The notes below the pieces were generated by a model. That model worked only from the letters and a program-made list of their open reading frames with translations, made no database searches and was not told where the DNA came from. Positions 47,759 to 56,821 of a stretch of 64,000 nucleotides of DNA are shown here, piece by piece. Numbering within the stretch: position 1 is the first letter of the stretch; each line of letters starts with the position of its first letter. The translations under genes were made by a program, and so were the position numbers. The DNA comes from an uncultured Oscillibacter sp. (lineage in GTDB: Bacteria > Bacillota > Clostridia > Oscillospirales > Oscillospiraceae): positions 124,001 through 188,000 of the forward strand of contig CAJTZK010000003.1 in the NCBI GenBank assembly GCA_910583785.1. Direction: 5' to 3'.

Positions 47759-50542
47759 TTACAGGACGTGCAGGTCCATGAAGGCCAGGGTGATGGTTTT
47801 ATCGTCCAGTTTCCGGACGCGGAATTGGGCGGTCAAATCGCTGGGCTCCCCGTTTAGGGGGACCTTGCCGTAGCCGATTACAGCGGTGTCGTCCCGGCCC
47901 ATCCAGCTGTAGCTGGAGGAAATGTCCATGGCTTTCAAGATTTCCTCCCGGTAGGGGCTGTCTTTCAGGGATGTGACCTTGTGGTCGGCCCGGCCAAACA
48001 GCAGGGCGGCGTCCTCCCGGGAATAGCCCGCGCAGCCGTAGCCGTAGACGGCGGACTCCAGCAGTTCCGGGGTCCAGTCCCCGCTTTGGGTGTCGATGAG
48101 GAACATGCGCAGGGCTTCCTCATAGTTTTCCTCCGCCAGCTGCTCCGTCCACTCCTCCAGCAGGCCGGAAATTGCCTCCCGCCCCGCGTCAGCGGGCAGG
48201 GTGCGGAGCCTGGGGTCCGCCCGCTTGGCGTAGTAGTTCATCAGGCAGCCGTCCAGGATGATCTCCTGTTCGTCAGGCGTGAGGGCCGGGAGGTGGAGGG
48301 TGAGGTCCTCCACGCCGCCGTCCGCCTTCAGGACCTTGGCGTGGATGTCGTTCCGGCAGTGACGCACGGCGTTCCGGACGTCCGGCACAAAGATGCAGTC
48401 CCCCGCCTCGTAGGGGAACGCCGTTCCCTCGTCCAGGGTGAAGGGCAGGATGCCCCAGTTGATGCAGTTGGAGCGGTAACGCTTGGTGGCAAAGGCATAG
48501 CAGATGTTGGCGAAGCCCCCCAGGACCTTCTGGCAGGAGGCGGCCTGCTCCCTGGCGGAGCCGTCGCCGGGTTTGTTGGCGAAAACGCAGGAACCGAACT
48601 GTGTGTTGTTCCCGCTGACCCGGCACGCTTCCAGGAGGAGGCGCTGTTCCGTCCCGGAAAGCGCTCTGCCGCTGGGAGGGCCCTCCAGCCTGGCCTTGGC
48701 GGCCTCATGCTGGACAGCGTCCGCCCGGTCCAGAAGGGCCTTCAGCTTCCCGGGCACATTCCCCGCCAGCCGTCCGGCCTCACACTCCGCGATTGCTTTG
48801 GCACGGCCCACGTACTCCGGCTCCCGGCGGGAGAGGGTGAACTCCGCCAGCCGCAGGGGGTTGGAGCGGTAGGAGGAGGTCTCGCCGGAGGGAATCAGCT
48901 CGTCGGTGGTGGTCACGCCGTCCCGGAGCACCGCCGCCAGCTCCACCAGCAGGTTCTCCGCCAGGGGGCCCATCTTGGGCCAGTCGGTGATGTTGGGCCC
49001 CAGGACCAGCTCCACCTCCGGGCGGGGATGGCCAAAGCCGTTGTAGACCCGCTTTTCGTACACGCCCTTGTCAAAGTGGTAGGGACGCCGGACGGGCTCG
49101 TAGGCAATCTCCGTAGCGGGGGTGATCTTTCCGCCGTTCCTGGCCGTGGCGGCGATGGACCGGGCGTCCATCAGGCACACGGCGGCGAACTGGCCCTCCC
49201 CGGGCTTGGAGCCCTCCCGGTTGGGGAAGTTCCTCGTGGTGTGGCGGAGGCTCAGGCCGTTGTGGGCGGGCACGTCCCCCGCGCCAAAGCAGGGCCCGCA
49301 GAAGCTGGGCTTGATCACCGCGCCGCTTTGGAGCAGGTCCGCCGTGGCCCCGGTTTTCGTCAGCTCCAGGCTGACGGGGACGCTGGTGGGGTACACGTCC
49401 AGGGTGAAGTACCCGTCCCCGCAGCTTCCGCCCCGGAGGATGTCCGCCGCCTCGGTGATGTTGTCGAAGAGGCCCCCGGCGCACCCGGCGATGACCCCCT
49501 GGTCCGCCCAGACACCGCCGTCCCGGACCTTCTGGGCCAGGTTGATCTTGGCCTTGGGATAGCGCTTCTGCGCGTCCGCCTCCACCTTTGCCAGAATGTC
49601 CGGGGCATTCTCCAGGAATTCCCGGATAGTCCAGGCGTTGGAAGGGTGGAAGGGCAGGGCGATCATGGGCTCGATTTTGCTGAGGTCCAGCTCGATGTAC
49701 TTGTCGTACCAGGCCCACTCGCCGGGATGGAGCTCTTTGTATTCCTCCCCCCGCCCGTGGGCCTCGTAGAAGCCCCGGGTCTCTTCGTCGGTCTCCCAGA
49801 TGGAGGTGAGGCAGGTGGTTTCCGTGGTCATCACGTCGATGCCGTTCCGGAAGTCAATGGGGAGCCTGGCGATCCCCGGCCCGGCGAATTCCAGGACGCA
49901 GTTGTTCACAAAGCCGCTCTCGAAGGTGGCCTTCACCAGGGCGATGGCCACGTCGTGAGGGCCCACGCCCCGTTTCGGCGCGCCGGAGAGGTACACCAGG
50001 ACAACCTGGGGATAGGGCACGTCCCAGGTGTTTTTCAAAAGCTGCTTGGCAAGTTCCGGCCCGCCCTCGCCCACGGCCATGGTCCCCAGGGCCCCGTACC
50101 GGGTGTGGGAGTCGGAGCCCAGGATCATTTTGCCGCAGCCCGCCAGCTGTTCCCGGGCGTAGGAGTGGATGACGCTCTGGTTGGCGGGGACGTAGATGCC
50201 GCCGTATTTCCGGGCGGCGGAGAGGCCGAAGACGTGGTCGTCCTCGTTGATGGTGCCTCCCACAGCACAGAGGGAGTTGTGGCAGTTGGTCAGGGCGTAG
50301 GGGATGGGGAACTCCCGCATGCCGGAGGCCCGGGCCTGCTGGACGATGCCCACATAGGTGATATCATGGCTGGCCATGGCGTCGAAACGGATTTGCAGCC
50401 GCTCCGGATCGCCGGAGACGCTGTGGGCCTGGAGAATGCTCCAGGCCAGGGTCCGCGTCCGGCCCTCCTGAGGGGAGACGGGGGCGGAGGCGTGGAAGGC
50501 GCCCTCCGAGAGGAAAACGCCTTTGTCATGAAGAGTGATCAT
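47759..50542 (-). CDS. Aconitase-family hydratase
   Basis: A 927-residue aconitase superfamily protein. Iron-sulfur cysteines are seen in VIAGCAGGLFDNITEAADIL and KPSFCGPCFGAGDVPAHNG, and substrate regions in MILGSDSHTRYGALGTMAVG and NKPGDGSAREQAA. Sequence style and domain order (long N-terminal hydratase followed by swivel domain) differ somewhat from AcnA, as in many Clostridia. Its place between citrate synthase and isocitrate dehydrogenase makes citrate/isocitrate isomerisation the likely reaction. Confidence 0.85.
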   Translation of the reverse strand: MITLHDKGVFLSEGAFHASAPVSPQEGRTRTLAWSILQAHSVSGDPERLQIRFDAMASHDITYVGIVQQARASGMREFPIPYALTNCHNSLCAVGGTINEDDHVFGLSAARKYGGIYVPANQSVIHSYAREQLAGCGKMILGSDSHTRYGALGTMAVGEGGPELAKQLLKNTWDVPYPQVVLVYLSGAPKRGVGPHDVAIALVKATFESGFVNNCVLEFAGPGIARLPIDFRNGIDVMTTETTCLTSIWETDEETRGFYEAHGRGEEYKELHPGEWAWYDKYIELDLSKIEPMIALPFHPSNAWTIREFLENAPDILAKVEADAQKRYPKAKINLAQKVRDGGVWADQGVIAGCAGGLFDNITEAADILRGGSCGDGYFTLDVYPTSVPVSLELTKTGATADLLQSGAVIKPSFCGPCFGAGDVPAHNGLSLRHTTRNFPNREGSKPGEGQFAAVCLMDARSIAATARNGGKITPATEIAYEPVRRPYHFDKGVYEKRVYNGFGHPRPEVELVLGPNITDWPKMGPLAENLLVELAAVLRDGVTTTDELIPSGETSSYRSNPLRLAEFTLSRREPEYVGRAKAIAECEAGRLAGNVPGKLKALLDRADAVQHEAAKARLEGPPSGRALSGTEQRLLLEACRVSGNNTQFGSCVFANKPGDGSAREQAASCQKVLGGFANICYAFATKRYRSNCINWGILPFTLDEGTAFPYEAGDCIFVPDVRNAVRHCRNDIHAKVLKADGGVEDLTLHLPALTPDEQEIILDGCLMNYYAKRADPRLRTLPADAGREAISGLLEEWTEQLAEENYEEALRMFLIDTQSGDWTPELLESAVYGYGCAGYSREDAALLFGRADHKVTSLKDSPYREEILKAMDISSSYSWMGRDDTAVIGYGKVPLNGEPSDLTAQFRVRKLDDKTITLAFMDLHVL

Positions 50543-50569
50543 AGCGGAAACCTCCTGTAGTACAACGGT

Positions 50570-51973
50570 TTAACGTTCAGCCAGAGGGACATAGGGCACC
50601 CGCTGGCAAACGGTTTTGTAGGCGGGACGGATGATCCGGGGATCGTCGGCGCAGCATTCCTCCATGCGGTGGGCGCACCAGCCGGGCATGCGGGCGCTGG
50701 CGAAGATGGCGGTGTACAGGTCCGTGGGGATGCCCAGCAGGCGGTACACAAAGCCGGAGTACAGGTCCACGTTGGCGCAGATGGGCTTGTCGGAGCCCCG
50801 GACCTCCTGGAAGACCTGGGGGGCCAGGCGCTCCACGGACTCGATGAGGTCCAGCTGGTCCACCATGCCCCGTTTCTCCGCCAGGTGGCGGGAGAACTGC
50901 TTGAGGATTTCCGCCCGGGGGTCTGAGAGGGTGTAGACCGCGTGGCCCATGCCGTAAATCAATCCGGTGCCGTCCCCCAGTTCCCGGCGGAGGATGCGGA
51001 CCAGCTGGTCCTTCACCTGGCCGTCGTCCTTCCAGTTCCGGACGGCGTTCCGCAGGTACTGCATCATCTCCACCACCTTGATGTTGGCCCCGCCGTGGCG
51101 GAAGCCCTTCAGGGACCCCACAGCGGCGGCGATGGAGGAGTAGAAGTCCGTTCCCGTGGAGGTGAGAACCCGGCAGGCGAAGGTGGAGTTGTTGCCGCCG
51201 CCGTGCTCCGCGTGGAGGATCATGCACAGGTCCAGGAGTTTGGCCTCGTCGTCGTCAAATTTCGAGTCCGTGCGCAGGGTGTAGAGGAAGTTCTGGGCCA
51301 CGCTCATATCCGTCCGGGGGCGGTGGAGGTAGAGGCTGTCCTTGTCGAAGTAGTGCCGCTTGGCGGCGTAGGAGTGGGCCACAATGGTGGGCGTCCGGGC
51401 CACCATGCGGAAGGACTTGAAGAGCTCGTTCTCCAGGGTGGTGTTTTCCGCCTCCCCGTCGTGGGAGTGGAGGGCCAGGATGCAGCTGGCCAGTTTGTTC
51501 ATGATGTTCTTATTGGGGGAGCGGAGGATCATGTCCTCGGAGAAGTAACTGGGAAGCTGGCTCCACCGGGCCATAAGGACCTGGAAGTCTTCCAGCTGGG
51601 AGGCCGTGGGGAGCTGGCCGAAGAGGAGGAGGTACACTGTCTCCTCAAAGCCGAAGCGGTCCTCCCGGATGCACTGCTGGATGAGGTCCTCGATGCTGAT
51701 GCCCCGGTAGAAGAGACGGCCTTTCCGGGGGACCTTTTCCCCGTCCACGAGGTCGTAGCCGTCCACGTCGCCGATGCTGGTGACTCCGGCGATGACGCCG
51801 GTCCCGTTGGGGTACCGGAGGCCCCGCATGACGTCGGTTTCGGTCCGGCCGGAGGGGAAGATGCCGTTGTCCCGGATGAAGTCCTCGGAGCCGCTGACGA
51901 AGGACAGGGAGGATTCGATCAGCTCCTGGTGCCGGAGCATCCGGTGCAGGTCTCGTTCGGTTTTGTAAGACAT
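50570..51973 (-). CDS. Citrate synthase
   Basis: A 467-residue citrate/2-methylcitrate synthase of the long Clostridia type. Core motifs are RLFYRGISIEDLIQQCI near residue 85, LHAEHGGGNNSTFACRVLTS near residue 245, LKGFRHGGANIKVVEMMQYL and IYGMGHAVYTLSDPRA with a catalytic histidine. It condenses oxaloacetate and acetyl-CoA. First gene of the operon, 27 bases before the aconitase gene. A Re-citrate synthase is excluded by sequence. Confidence 0.92.
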   Translation of the reverse strand: MSYKTERDLHRMLRHQELIESSLSFVSGSEDFIRDNGIFPSGRTETDVMRGLRYPNGTGVIAGVTSIGDVDGYDLVDGEKVPRKGRLFYRGISIEDLIQQCIREDRFGFEETVYLLLFGQLPTASQLEDFQVLMARWSQLPSYFSEDMILRSPNKNIMNKLASCILALHSHDGEAENTTLENELFKSFRMVARTPTIVAHSYAAKRHYFDKDSLYLHRPRTDMSVAQNFLYTLRTDSKFDDDEAKLLDLCMILHAEHGGGNNSTFACRVLTSTGTDFYSSIAAAVGSLKGFRHGGANIKVVEMMQYLRNAVRNWKDDGQVKDQLVRILRRELGDGTGLIYGMGHAVYTLSDPRAEILKQFSRHLAEKRGMVDQLDLIESVERLAPQVFQEVRGSDKPICANVDLYSGFVYRLLGIPTDLYTAIFASARMPGWCAHRMEECCADDPRIIRPAYKTVCQRVPYVPLAER

Positions 51974-51997
51974 AGTTGGAAACCGCCTTTAAAAGAA

Positions 51998-52030
51998 TAT
52001 CGGGGGCCCGCCGCCGGGAATCCGGCGGGC
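51998..52030 (-). other. GC-rich leader hairpin of the citrate synthase operon
   Basis: GGCCCGCCG and CGGCGGGCC pair in the 5' untranslated region between promoter and start codon. It may stabilise the mRNA or attenuate. There is no long U-tract directly after it. Confidence 0.35.
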
Positions 52031-52048
52031 CGGAGAGGGATTTTATCT

Positions 52049-52077
52049 ATTATAAAGGATTCCACCGGGGATTTCAA
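52049..52077 (-). promoter_or_regulatory. Promoter of the citrate synthase operon
   Basis: On the minus strand TTGAAA (52072-52077), 17 bp, TATAAT (52049-52054). Near consensus. Confidence 0.8.
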
Positions 52078-52225
52078 TGCTGCAAATTACCGATTATCCG
52101 GCGGCTTCCCTGGAGAAAACTGACCGTTTGAGCGGTGGTCCCGGCTGTTGGAAACCAAGGGGGCCCGTGGGAGAGAGAGGCGTCCTCCCCGGGGGTCCGG
52201 CGGCGGCCCCATTCCAAAAAGGGGC

Positions 52226-52254
52226 TTGCCAAACAGGGGAATCCAGTATATAAT
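52226..52254 (+). promoter_or_regulatory. Promoter of the TetR regulator
   Basis: TTGCCA (52226-52231), 17 bp, TATAAT (52249-52254), 55 bases before the proposed CTG start. The gene-free stretch 51974-52308 holds this and the divergent citrate synthase promoter. Confidence 0.75.
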
Positions 52255-52308
52255 TCATAGCTGGACGGACCGTGGGAGAGGCGGCTATAAACAGGGGGAG
52301 GGATCACT

Positions 52309-52932
52309 CTGGATGACACCAGGACGCGGATTATTTATGCGGCGATGAAGGCCGTGCGGCAGTACGGCCTGGAAGGTGTGCGCATCCAGAACGTCAGCGA
52401 GCTGGCGGGGATTTCCCCTGGGGCGATTTACCGCTACTTCGACGGCAAGGACCAGCTGCTGGCCGAGTGCTTTACCTATGTGGACAAACAGGCGGCGGAA
52501 ATCTTTGAGCATTTGAAGCTGACCCCCCTGGCCATGGTCAAGGACCCCATGGGAGCGGTAAAAGGACTGTGGCTGCCCTACTTCCGGTTTTGGGTGGCCC
52601 GGCCGGACGAGACGATCTTCTACCACCGCTTCCGGGACAGCGCCTTTTTCCCGAAGTACGACAAGAGCCGGGATGTGACCTATTTCAAGACCTTTATCGG
52701 CATGGTCGGCTTGTTTAAGAAGGTGTTTCCCCGGCTGGACCAGATCAACCAGGACCTGCTCTGGCTCCACGTGCTGACGTCCACGGTCATGTACGCCAAG
52801 TATGTGGTGGAGGGAATCCTGCCCAATGACCAGAAGACGGAGGACACGGTGTTCCAGCTGCTGTCCACTGGCCTGAGCGGTTATCTGAAGCCGGAGAAGG
52901 GCGGAAAGAGCGAACCGAAAACGCGCCGCTGA
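52309..52932 (+). CDS. TetR/AcrR family regulator, probable CTG start
   Basis: A 207-residue TetR protein if started at CTG 52309 (reads LDDTRTRIIYAAMKAVRQYG), six bases after GGGGGAGGG. The first in-frame ATG (52345) would delete helix 1 of the DNA-binding domain, and an in-frame TAA at 52288 excludes longer ATG starts. The HTH is VSELAGISPGAIYRYFDGKD. Ligand unknown. It is divergent from the citrate synthase operon and may control it or itself. Confidence 0.75.
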   Translation: MDDTRTRIIYAAMKAVRQYGLEGVRIQNVSELAGISPGAIYRYFDGKDQLLAECFTYVDKQAAEIFEHLKLTPLAMVKDPMGAVKGLWLPYFRFWVARPDETIFYHRFRDSAFFPKYDKSRDVTYFKTFIGMVGLFKKVFPRLDQINQDLLWLHVLTSTVMYAKYVVEGILPNDQKTEDTVFQLLSTGLSGYLKPEKGGKSEPKTRR

Positions 52933-52997
52933 AAGGCGGTCCGTTTTTCAAAGAAGAGCGAATAAACGTTTATTTTTAGACTGCCTGGAAGTCTCTG

Positions 52998-53019
52998 CCG
53001 CCGGATGGCGGTTTTATTT
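52998..53019 (+). terminator. Terminator after the TetR gene
   Basis: CCGCC-ggat-GGCGG followed by TTTTATTT. A perfect AATAAACGTTTATT dyad at 52961-52974 precedes it and could be a regulator site. Confidence 0.6.
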
Positions 53020-53190
53020 GGCTGGAATGATAATGAATGTTTATTTATTTCGGGGAGCCGCCTGCTCCTGGGACAGGAGGAACATCCCCGACCAGCTCGG
53101 GGAGAGGCGGCGGGATACGCGGGTCCTCGCGCTCGCGGCAGGGCGGAGGCCGGGCGGCTGGTTCCAGTAAGAGTAAGAAGGAGCGCGGAT

Positions 53191-54099
53191 ATGGAAAAGA
53201 TACTGGTTGTGGACGACAGTCCCCTTCAGGCGGCGCAGCTGGAGGCCATTCTGGAAAGTGAGTATGACGTGGCTGTGGCGCGGACGGCGGAGGAAGGGCT
53301 GCGCCTGGCAAGAGGGGGGGATTATTCCCTGATTCTGCTGGATGTGGTGATGCCGGGGATGGATGGCTTTACGCTGTTAAAGAAATTGCAGGAGGAGATT
53401 ATCACCCAGAGCGTTCCCGTCATTTTGATTACGAGCCTCTCCGATGTGGAGCACGAGCAGCACGGGCTGGTACTGGGGGCGGTGGATTATATCACAAAGC
53501 CCTTCTGCGCCCCGGTGGTAAGGGCCCGGGTGAATACGCATGTGAAGCTCTACCATTACCGCAGGCAGGCGGAGCGGCAGTCTATGACGGACCAGCTGAC
53601 TGGGATTGCCAACCGACGCCGCTACGAGCGTTACAGTGCCGCAAAGTGGAAGGAGGCCCTCCGGCTGGGAGTTCCGTTTTCCATCTGCATGTTTGACATT
53701 GACCGCTTTAAAGCGTACAATGACGCCTTTGGCCACCCTGCCGGGGACAGGGTCATCGCCGCCGTGGCGAAAACGGCCGCTTCCCATTTGCAGCGGAGCA
53801 CGGACTTCTTCGCCCGCTACGGAGGGGAGGAATTCGTGGCCCTGCTGATGGGGGACAGCTCCCGCCGGGCGTTCGCGCAGCTGCAAAAAATCCGCCAGGC
53901 GGTGGAGGACCTCCGTATTCCCCATGACCCCGCCGCAGCCCCATGGGTTACGGTCAGCATCGGGGGCGTTACCACCATCCCGAAGGCGGAGCACCCCTAT
54001 GAGCGGATGCTGAAAATCGCGGACACCCTGCTGTATGACGCGAAGAAGCTGGGGCGGAACAAGGTCGTCTGGGTGGACGAGGGGATGAAGCCCCTTTGA
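53191..54099 (+). CDS. Response regulator with GGDEF domain (diguanylate cyclase)
   Basis: A 302-residue protein: receiver domain at residues 1-120 (VVDDSPLQAAQLE, phosphoacceptor Asp in LLDVVMPGMDGF near residue 52, KPF near residue 102) and a GGDEF domain (about 130-300) with the active-site variant RYGGEEF. RSTD five residues before GGEEF is a complete inhibitory I-site, so product feedback is expected. It makes cyclic di-GMP on phosphorylation. No histidine kinase is adjacent. ATG 53191 follows AGAAGGAGCG. Confidence 0.92.
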   Translation: MEKILVVDDSPLQAAQLEAILESEYDVAVARTAEEGLRLARGGDYSLILLDVVMPGMDGFTLLKKLQEEIITQSVPVILITSLSDVEHEQHGLVLGAVDYITKPFCAPVVRARVNTHVKLYHYRRQAERQSMTDQLTGIANRRRYERYSAAKWKEALRLGVPFSICMFDIDRFKAYNDAFGHPAGDRVIAAVAKTAASHLQRSTDFFARYGGEEFVALLMGDSSRRAFAQLQKIRQAVEDLRIPHDPAAAPWVTVSIGGVTTIPKAEHPYERMLKIADTLLYDAKKLGRNKVVWVDEGMKPL

Positions 54100-54166
54100 G
54101 GAACCGTCCCCCCCATGGGCGCGTTCAGCGGCAGGCCGCGGGGCGGGGCCTTTGGGGATTTGCCTT

Positions 54167-54195
54167 TTGCGTTCTCCCCCGGTTTGTGTTATGAT
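54167..54195 (+). promoter_or_regulatory. Promoter of the deformylase gene
   Basis: TTGCGT (54167-54172), 17 bp, TATGAT (54190-54195), 75 bases upstream of the ATG. Confidence 0.55.
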
Positions 54196-54270
54196 GCCAA
54201 TGGATTCCCCCGCTGCCCCAGCGGCGCGGAACGCCCGCGGGCCCCGGCGGGAACCGGAAGGAGGAACGGC

Positions 54271-54681
54271 ATGGTACGGGAGATTATGCGGGACGAGGCG
54301 TTTCTGTCCCGGAAGGCGGAGCCCGCCACGGAGGATGACCTGGAGACTGGACGGGATTTGCTGGACACGCTGGCCGCGCACAAAGAGGGCTGCGTGGGCA
54401 TGGCGGCCAATATGATCGGGATTGCAAAGCGCGTCATTGTGTTTGACAACGGGGGGACTTACCAGGTGATGTACAACCCTGAGATTCTCAAACGCTCCGG
54501 GCCCTATGAGGCGGAGGAGGGGTGTCTGTCCCTGGACGGCGTCCGGAAGGCCAGGCGCTGGCAGTCCATCAAGGTGCGGTATCAAAATGAGCGGTTCCAG
54601 GTGCGCTTGAAAACCTTCATTGGCTGGACGGCGCAGATCATCCAGCATGAGATCGACCACTGTGAGGGAATTCTGATTTGA
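54271..54681 (+). CDS. Peptide deformylase-family protein with altered motif 1
   Basis: A 136-residue protein from ATG 54271, 6 bases after AGGAGG. Motif 2 EEGCLSL (about residues 88-94) supplies the cysteine ligand, and motif 3 IQHEIDHCEG (about 121-130) the two histidines and catalytic Glu. Motif 1 reads GCVGMAANMIG (about residues 44-54) where classical deformylases have GxGLAAxQ, so the conserved glutamine is replaced by methionine. It may deformylate nascent proteins or be a diverged paralog. Confidence 0.82.
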   Translation: MVREIMRDEAFLSRKAEPATEDDLETGRDLLDTLAAHKEGCVGMAANMIGIAKRVIVFDNGGTYQVMYNPEILKRSGPYEAEEGCLSLDGVRKARRWQSIKVRYQNERFQVRLKTFIGWTAQIIQHEIDHCEGILI

Positions 54682-54699
54682 ACCGGGAGGTCCAGGCCT

Positions 54700-55506
54700 A
54701 TGCGCGTGATCATTGCTCCAGCGAAGAAGATGCGGAGGGATACGGACAGTTTCCCGGTGGAGGGCCTTCCAGTTTTCCTGGAGGAGGCCGGGCGGCTGAA
54801 ACGGGCCCTCCAGGGAATGGCCCCAGGGGAGCTGCAGGCCCTCTGGAAGTGCAGCGGTGCCCTCGCCGGGCTGAACGCGGGACGGCTGGCGGACATGGAC
54901 CTGCGCCGCGGGCTTACCCCCGCCATCCTGGCCTACGAGGGCATCCAGTACCGCTACATGGCCCCGGGAGTGATGGAGGCGGCCCAGCTGGACTATCTCC
55001 GGGAGCACCTCCGCATACTCTCCGGGTTTTACGGGCTGCTGCGGCCCTTTGACGGCGTGACGCCCTACCGCCTGGAGATGCAGGCCCGGCTGGCGGCGGA
55101 CGGCTGCCGGGACCTGTACCAATTCTGGGGGGCCCGGCTGGCCCGGCAGCTGGCGGGAGAGACGGACCTGGTGCTGAACCTGGCCTCGAAGGAGTACAGC
55201 CGGGCGGTGGAGCCCCATCTGCCCGGGGACGTCCGGTTCGCCACCTGCGTCTTCGGCCAGTGGAAGGAGGGCCGGGTGGTGGAAAAGGGTACCCAGTGCA
55301 AGATGGCCCGTGGCCAGATGGTGCGCTGGCTGGCGGAGAACCGCGTCACGAAGCTGGCGGACATCCGGGCCTTTGGCCAGCTGGGGTATCGGTTTGAGGC
55401 GGCGTTGTCGTCAGGGAACCGCTTTGTGTTTCTCCAGGCTCCCGCCGGAGGCGGCGGCTTGGAGGAAGGGGGGGCCGCTCCGGCCCTGGCAGGCGGCCGG
55501 GTTTGA
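54700..55506 (+). CDS. yaaA: YaaA family peroxide-response protein (DUF328)
   Basis: A 268-residue member of the YaaA/UPF0246 family, starting MRVIIAPAKKMRRDTDSF. Typical segments are PAILAYEGIQYRYM near residue 75, HLRILSGFYGLLRPFDGVTP near residue 103 and NLASKEYSRAV near residue 162. The E. coli homolog lowers intracellular iron damage under peroxide stress. Eighteen bases after the deformylase gene; probably co-transcribed. Confidence 0.88.
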   Translation: MRVIIAPAKKMRRDTDSFPVEGLPVFLEEAGRLKRALQGMAPGELQALWKCSGALAGLNAGRLADMDLRRGLTPAILAYEGIQYRYMAPGVMEAAQLDYLREHLRILSGFYGLLRPFDGVTPYRLEMQARLAADGCRDLYQFWGARLARQLAGETDLVLNLASKEYSRAVEPHLPGDVRFATCVFGQWKEGRVVEKGTQCKMARGQMVRWLAENRVTKLADIRAFGQLGYRFEAALSSGNRFVFLQAPAGGGGLEEGGAAPALAGGRV

Positions 55507-55513
55507 AATGGGA

Positions 55514-55559
55514 CACGCCCTCTGGCAGCGGCGGGCTGCCGGAGGGCGTGCGTTTTTTT
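55514..55559. terminator. Strong terminator between yaaA and the LacI gene
   Basis: CACGCCCTCTGGCAGC / GCTGCCGGAGGGCGTG (one T-G pair) with a 5-base loop, then CGTTTTTTT. Confidence 0.88.
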
Positions 55560-56601
55560 AGTTTTCCAGATTTTCCGCGCAGAGAATGTCAATCCTCCCC
55601 TGGAGCTGGCTGGGCTCCGGGGGCTTTTTTTTCCGCAGCCAGTCCCGCAGGAGCAGCAGGGGCGCGTAGCCCTGCCGTTCCAAGTCCTGGGGAATGGTAA
55701 AGTCCACCGCGCCGGAATGTATGAGCTGCCGGACGGTCTCGTTGATGTCGTGGCAGACCACGTGGACCTGTCCGGCCCTCCCGGCCCGCTGGATAGCGGC
55801 GCAGCAGCCGGAGACGCTGAAATTCGCCATGTAGACGCCCCGCAGGCCCGGCTCTTCCGCCAGCGTCTCCGAGACTACCCGGAGGGTGGTCTCGTAATCG
55901 TTGTACGTCTCCCGGATGAGAACCCGCTCCGCCGGGAAGCCAAGTTCCGCCAGCCGCTCCCGGAAGCCGTCCAGCCGCTGGCGGTGGCCGTCAAACTTGA
56001 GGTTTCCGGCGGTGGCCAGGACGGGGCCCCGGCCCGAGACACATTTGCAGAGCAGCCCCGCGGCCACCCGGCCCGCCTGGCGGATGTCCTGCCCCACGAA
56101 GCAGGCCCGGCCGCTCTCCGGCAGGTCGGAGTTGAAGGTGACGCAGGGGAGGCCCTCCTCCACCCTGGCGGAGATCCAGCCCTGAATGGCCGGGTCGTTG
56201 ACGGCGCAGACGGCAAAGCCCTCCGCGCCCCCGGCCCGCATGGCCTCCAGCAGGTCCACCGCTTCCTGGGTCAGGTCCGTCTCACAGCGGCGGATCAGCA
56301 CCCGGACGTTGGACTCCTCCAGCTCCTCGCAGGCTCGGCGGAGGCCCTGGGACACCTCCGCCCGGAACTGGCCCTCCCAATTGGGCAGAAGAACGCCCAG
56401 TGTCAGCGGGCGGAGGGCGGCGTCCACCCGCCTCCGGTAGACCTCCCGGGGGGAGATGTAGCCCAGCTGCCGAATGGCTTCCAGCACCCGCTGGCGGACT
56501 TCCCCGTTGACGTGGGGGCGGTCGTTCAGGACCCGGTCCACCGTCCCCCGGGAGACCCCCGCCAGCTCCGCCACCATCTGAATTGTCGGCCTGTTCCCCA
56601 T
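55558..56601 (-). CDS. LacI family transcriptional regulator
   Basis: A 347-residue regulator: LacI HTH at the N-terminus (IQMVAELAGVSRGTVDRVLN, residues 7-26, with hinge region near 50-60) and a periplasmic-binding-protein-like effector domain. ATG 56601 was chosen since GGAGG precedes it; TTG 56616 overlaps that site. It is divergent from the sugar isomerase operon with two dyads between, so it probably represses that operon in response to a sugar or polyol. Confidence 0.88.
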   Translation of the reverse strand: MGNRPTIQMVAELAGVSRGTVDRVLNDRPHVNGEVRQRVLEAIRQLGYISPREVYRRRVDAALRPLTLGVLLPNWEGQFRAEVSQGLRRACEELEESNVRVLIRRCETDLTQEAVDLLEAMRAGGAEGFAVCAVNDPAIQGWISARVEEGLPCVTFNSDLPESGRACFVGQDIRQAGRVAAGLLCKCVSGRGPVLATAGNLKFDGHRQRLDGFRERLAELGFPAERVLIRETYNDYETTLRVVSETLAEEPGLRGVYMANFSVSGCCAAIQRAGRAGQVHVVCHDINETVRQLIHSGAVDFTIPQDLERQGYAPLLLLRDWLRKKKPPEPSQLQGRIDILCAENLEN

Positions 56602-56615
56602 AGTCAACGCCTCCA

Positions 56616-56633
56616 ATTGTGTGATTGCACAAT
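56616..56633. promoter_or_regulatory. Candidate LacI operator 1
   Basis: ATTGTG-TGATTG-CACAAT, an inverted repeat next to the regulator start. Confidence 0.5.
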
Positions 56634-56737
56634 GTTACTTTTATTATATATGGAAATGTATTCCCTGTCAATCCGCAAAAAAATGCGCCCTATTTTTGTA
56701 CAGTCCTCTAATATTTGAAAGGTTTTATCATTTCTTA

Positions 56738-56765
56738 TTGACAAGAGCGTCAGAAGTGCTATTAT
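56738..56765 (+). promoter_or_regulatory. Promoter of the sugar isomerase operon
   Basis: TTGACA (56738-56743), 16 bp, TATTAT (56760-56765). A consensus -35 box. Confidence 0.65.
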
Positions 56766-56781
56766 GTGTTTAACATCAATA

Positions 56782-56794
56782 TGTGCATAGCACA
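56782..56794. promoter_or_regulatory. Candidate LacI operator 2
   Basis: TGTGC-ATA-GCACA, a perfect dyad just downstream of the promoter, sharing the TGTG/CACA arms of operator 1. A repressor here would block transcription. Confidence 0.55.
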
Positions 56795-56821
56795 ATCAAA
56801 TGGAAACAAGGAGGATGAAAG

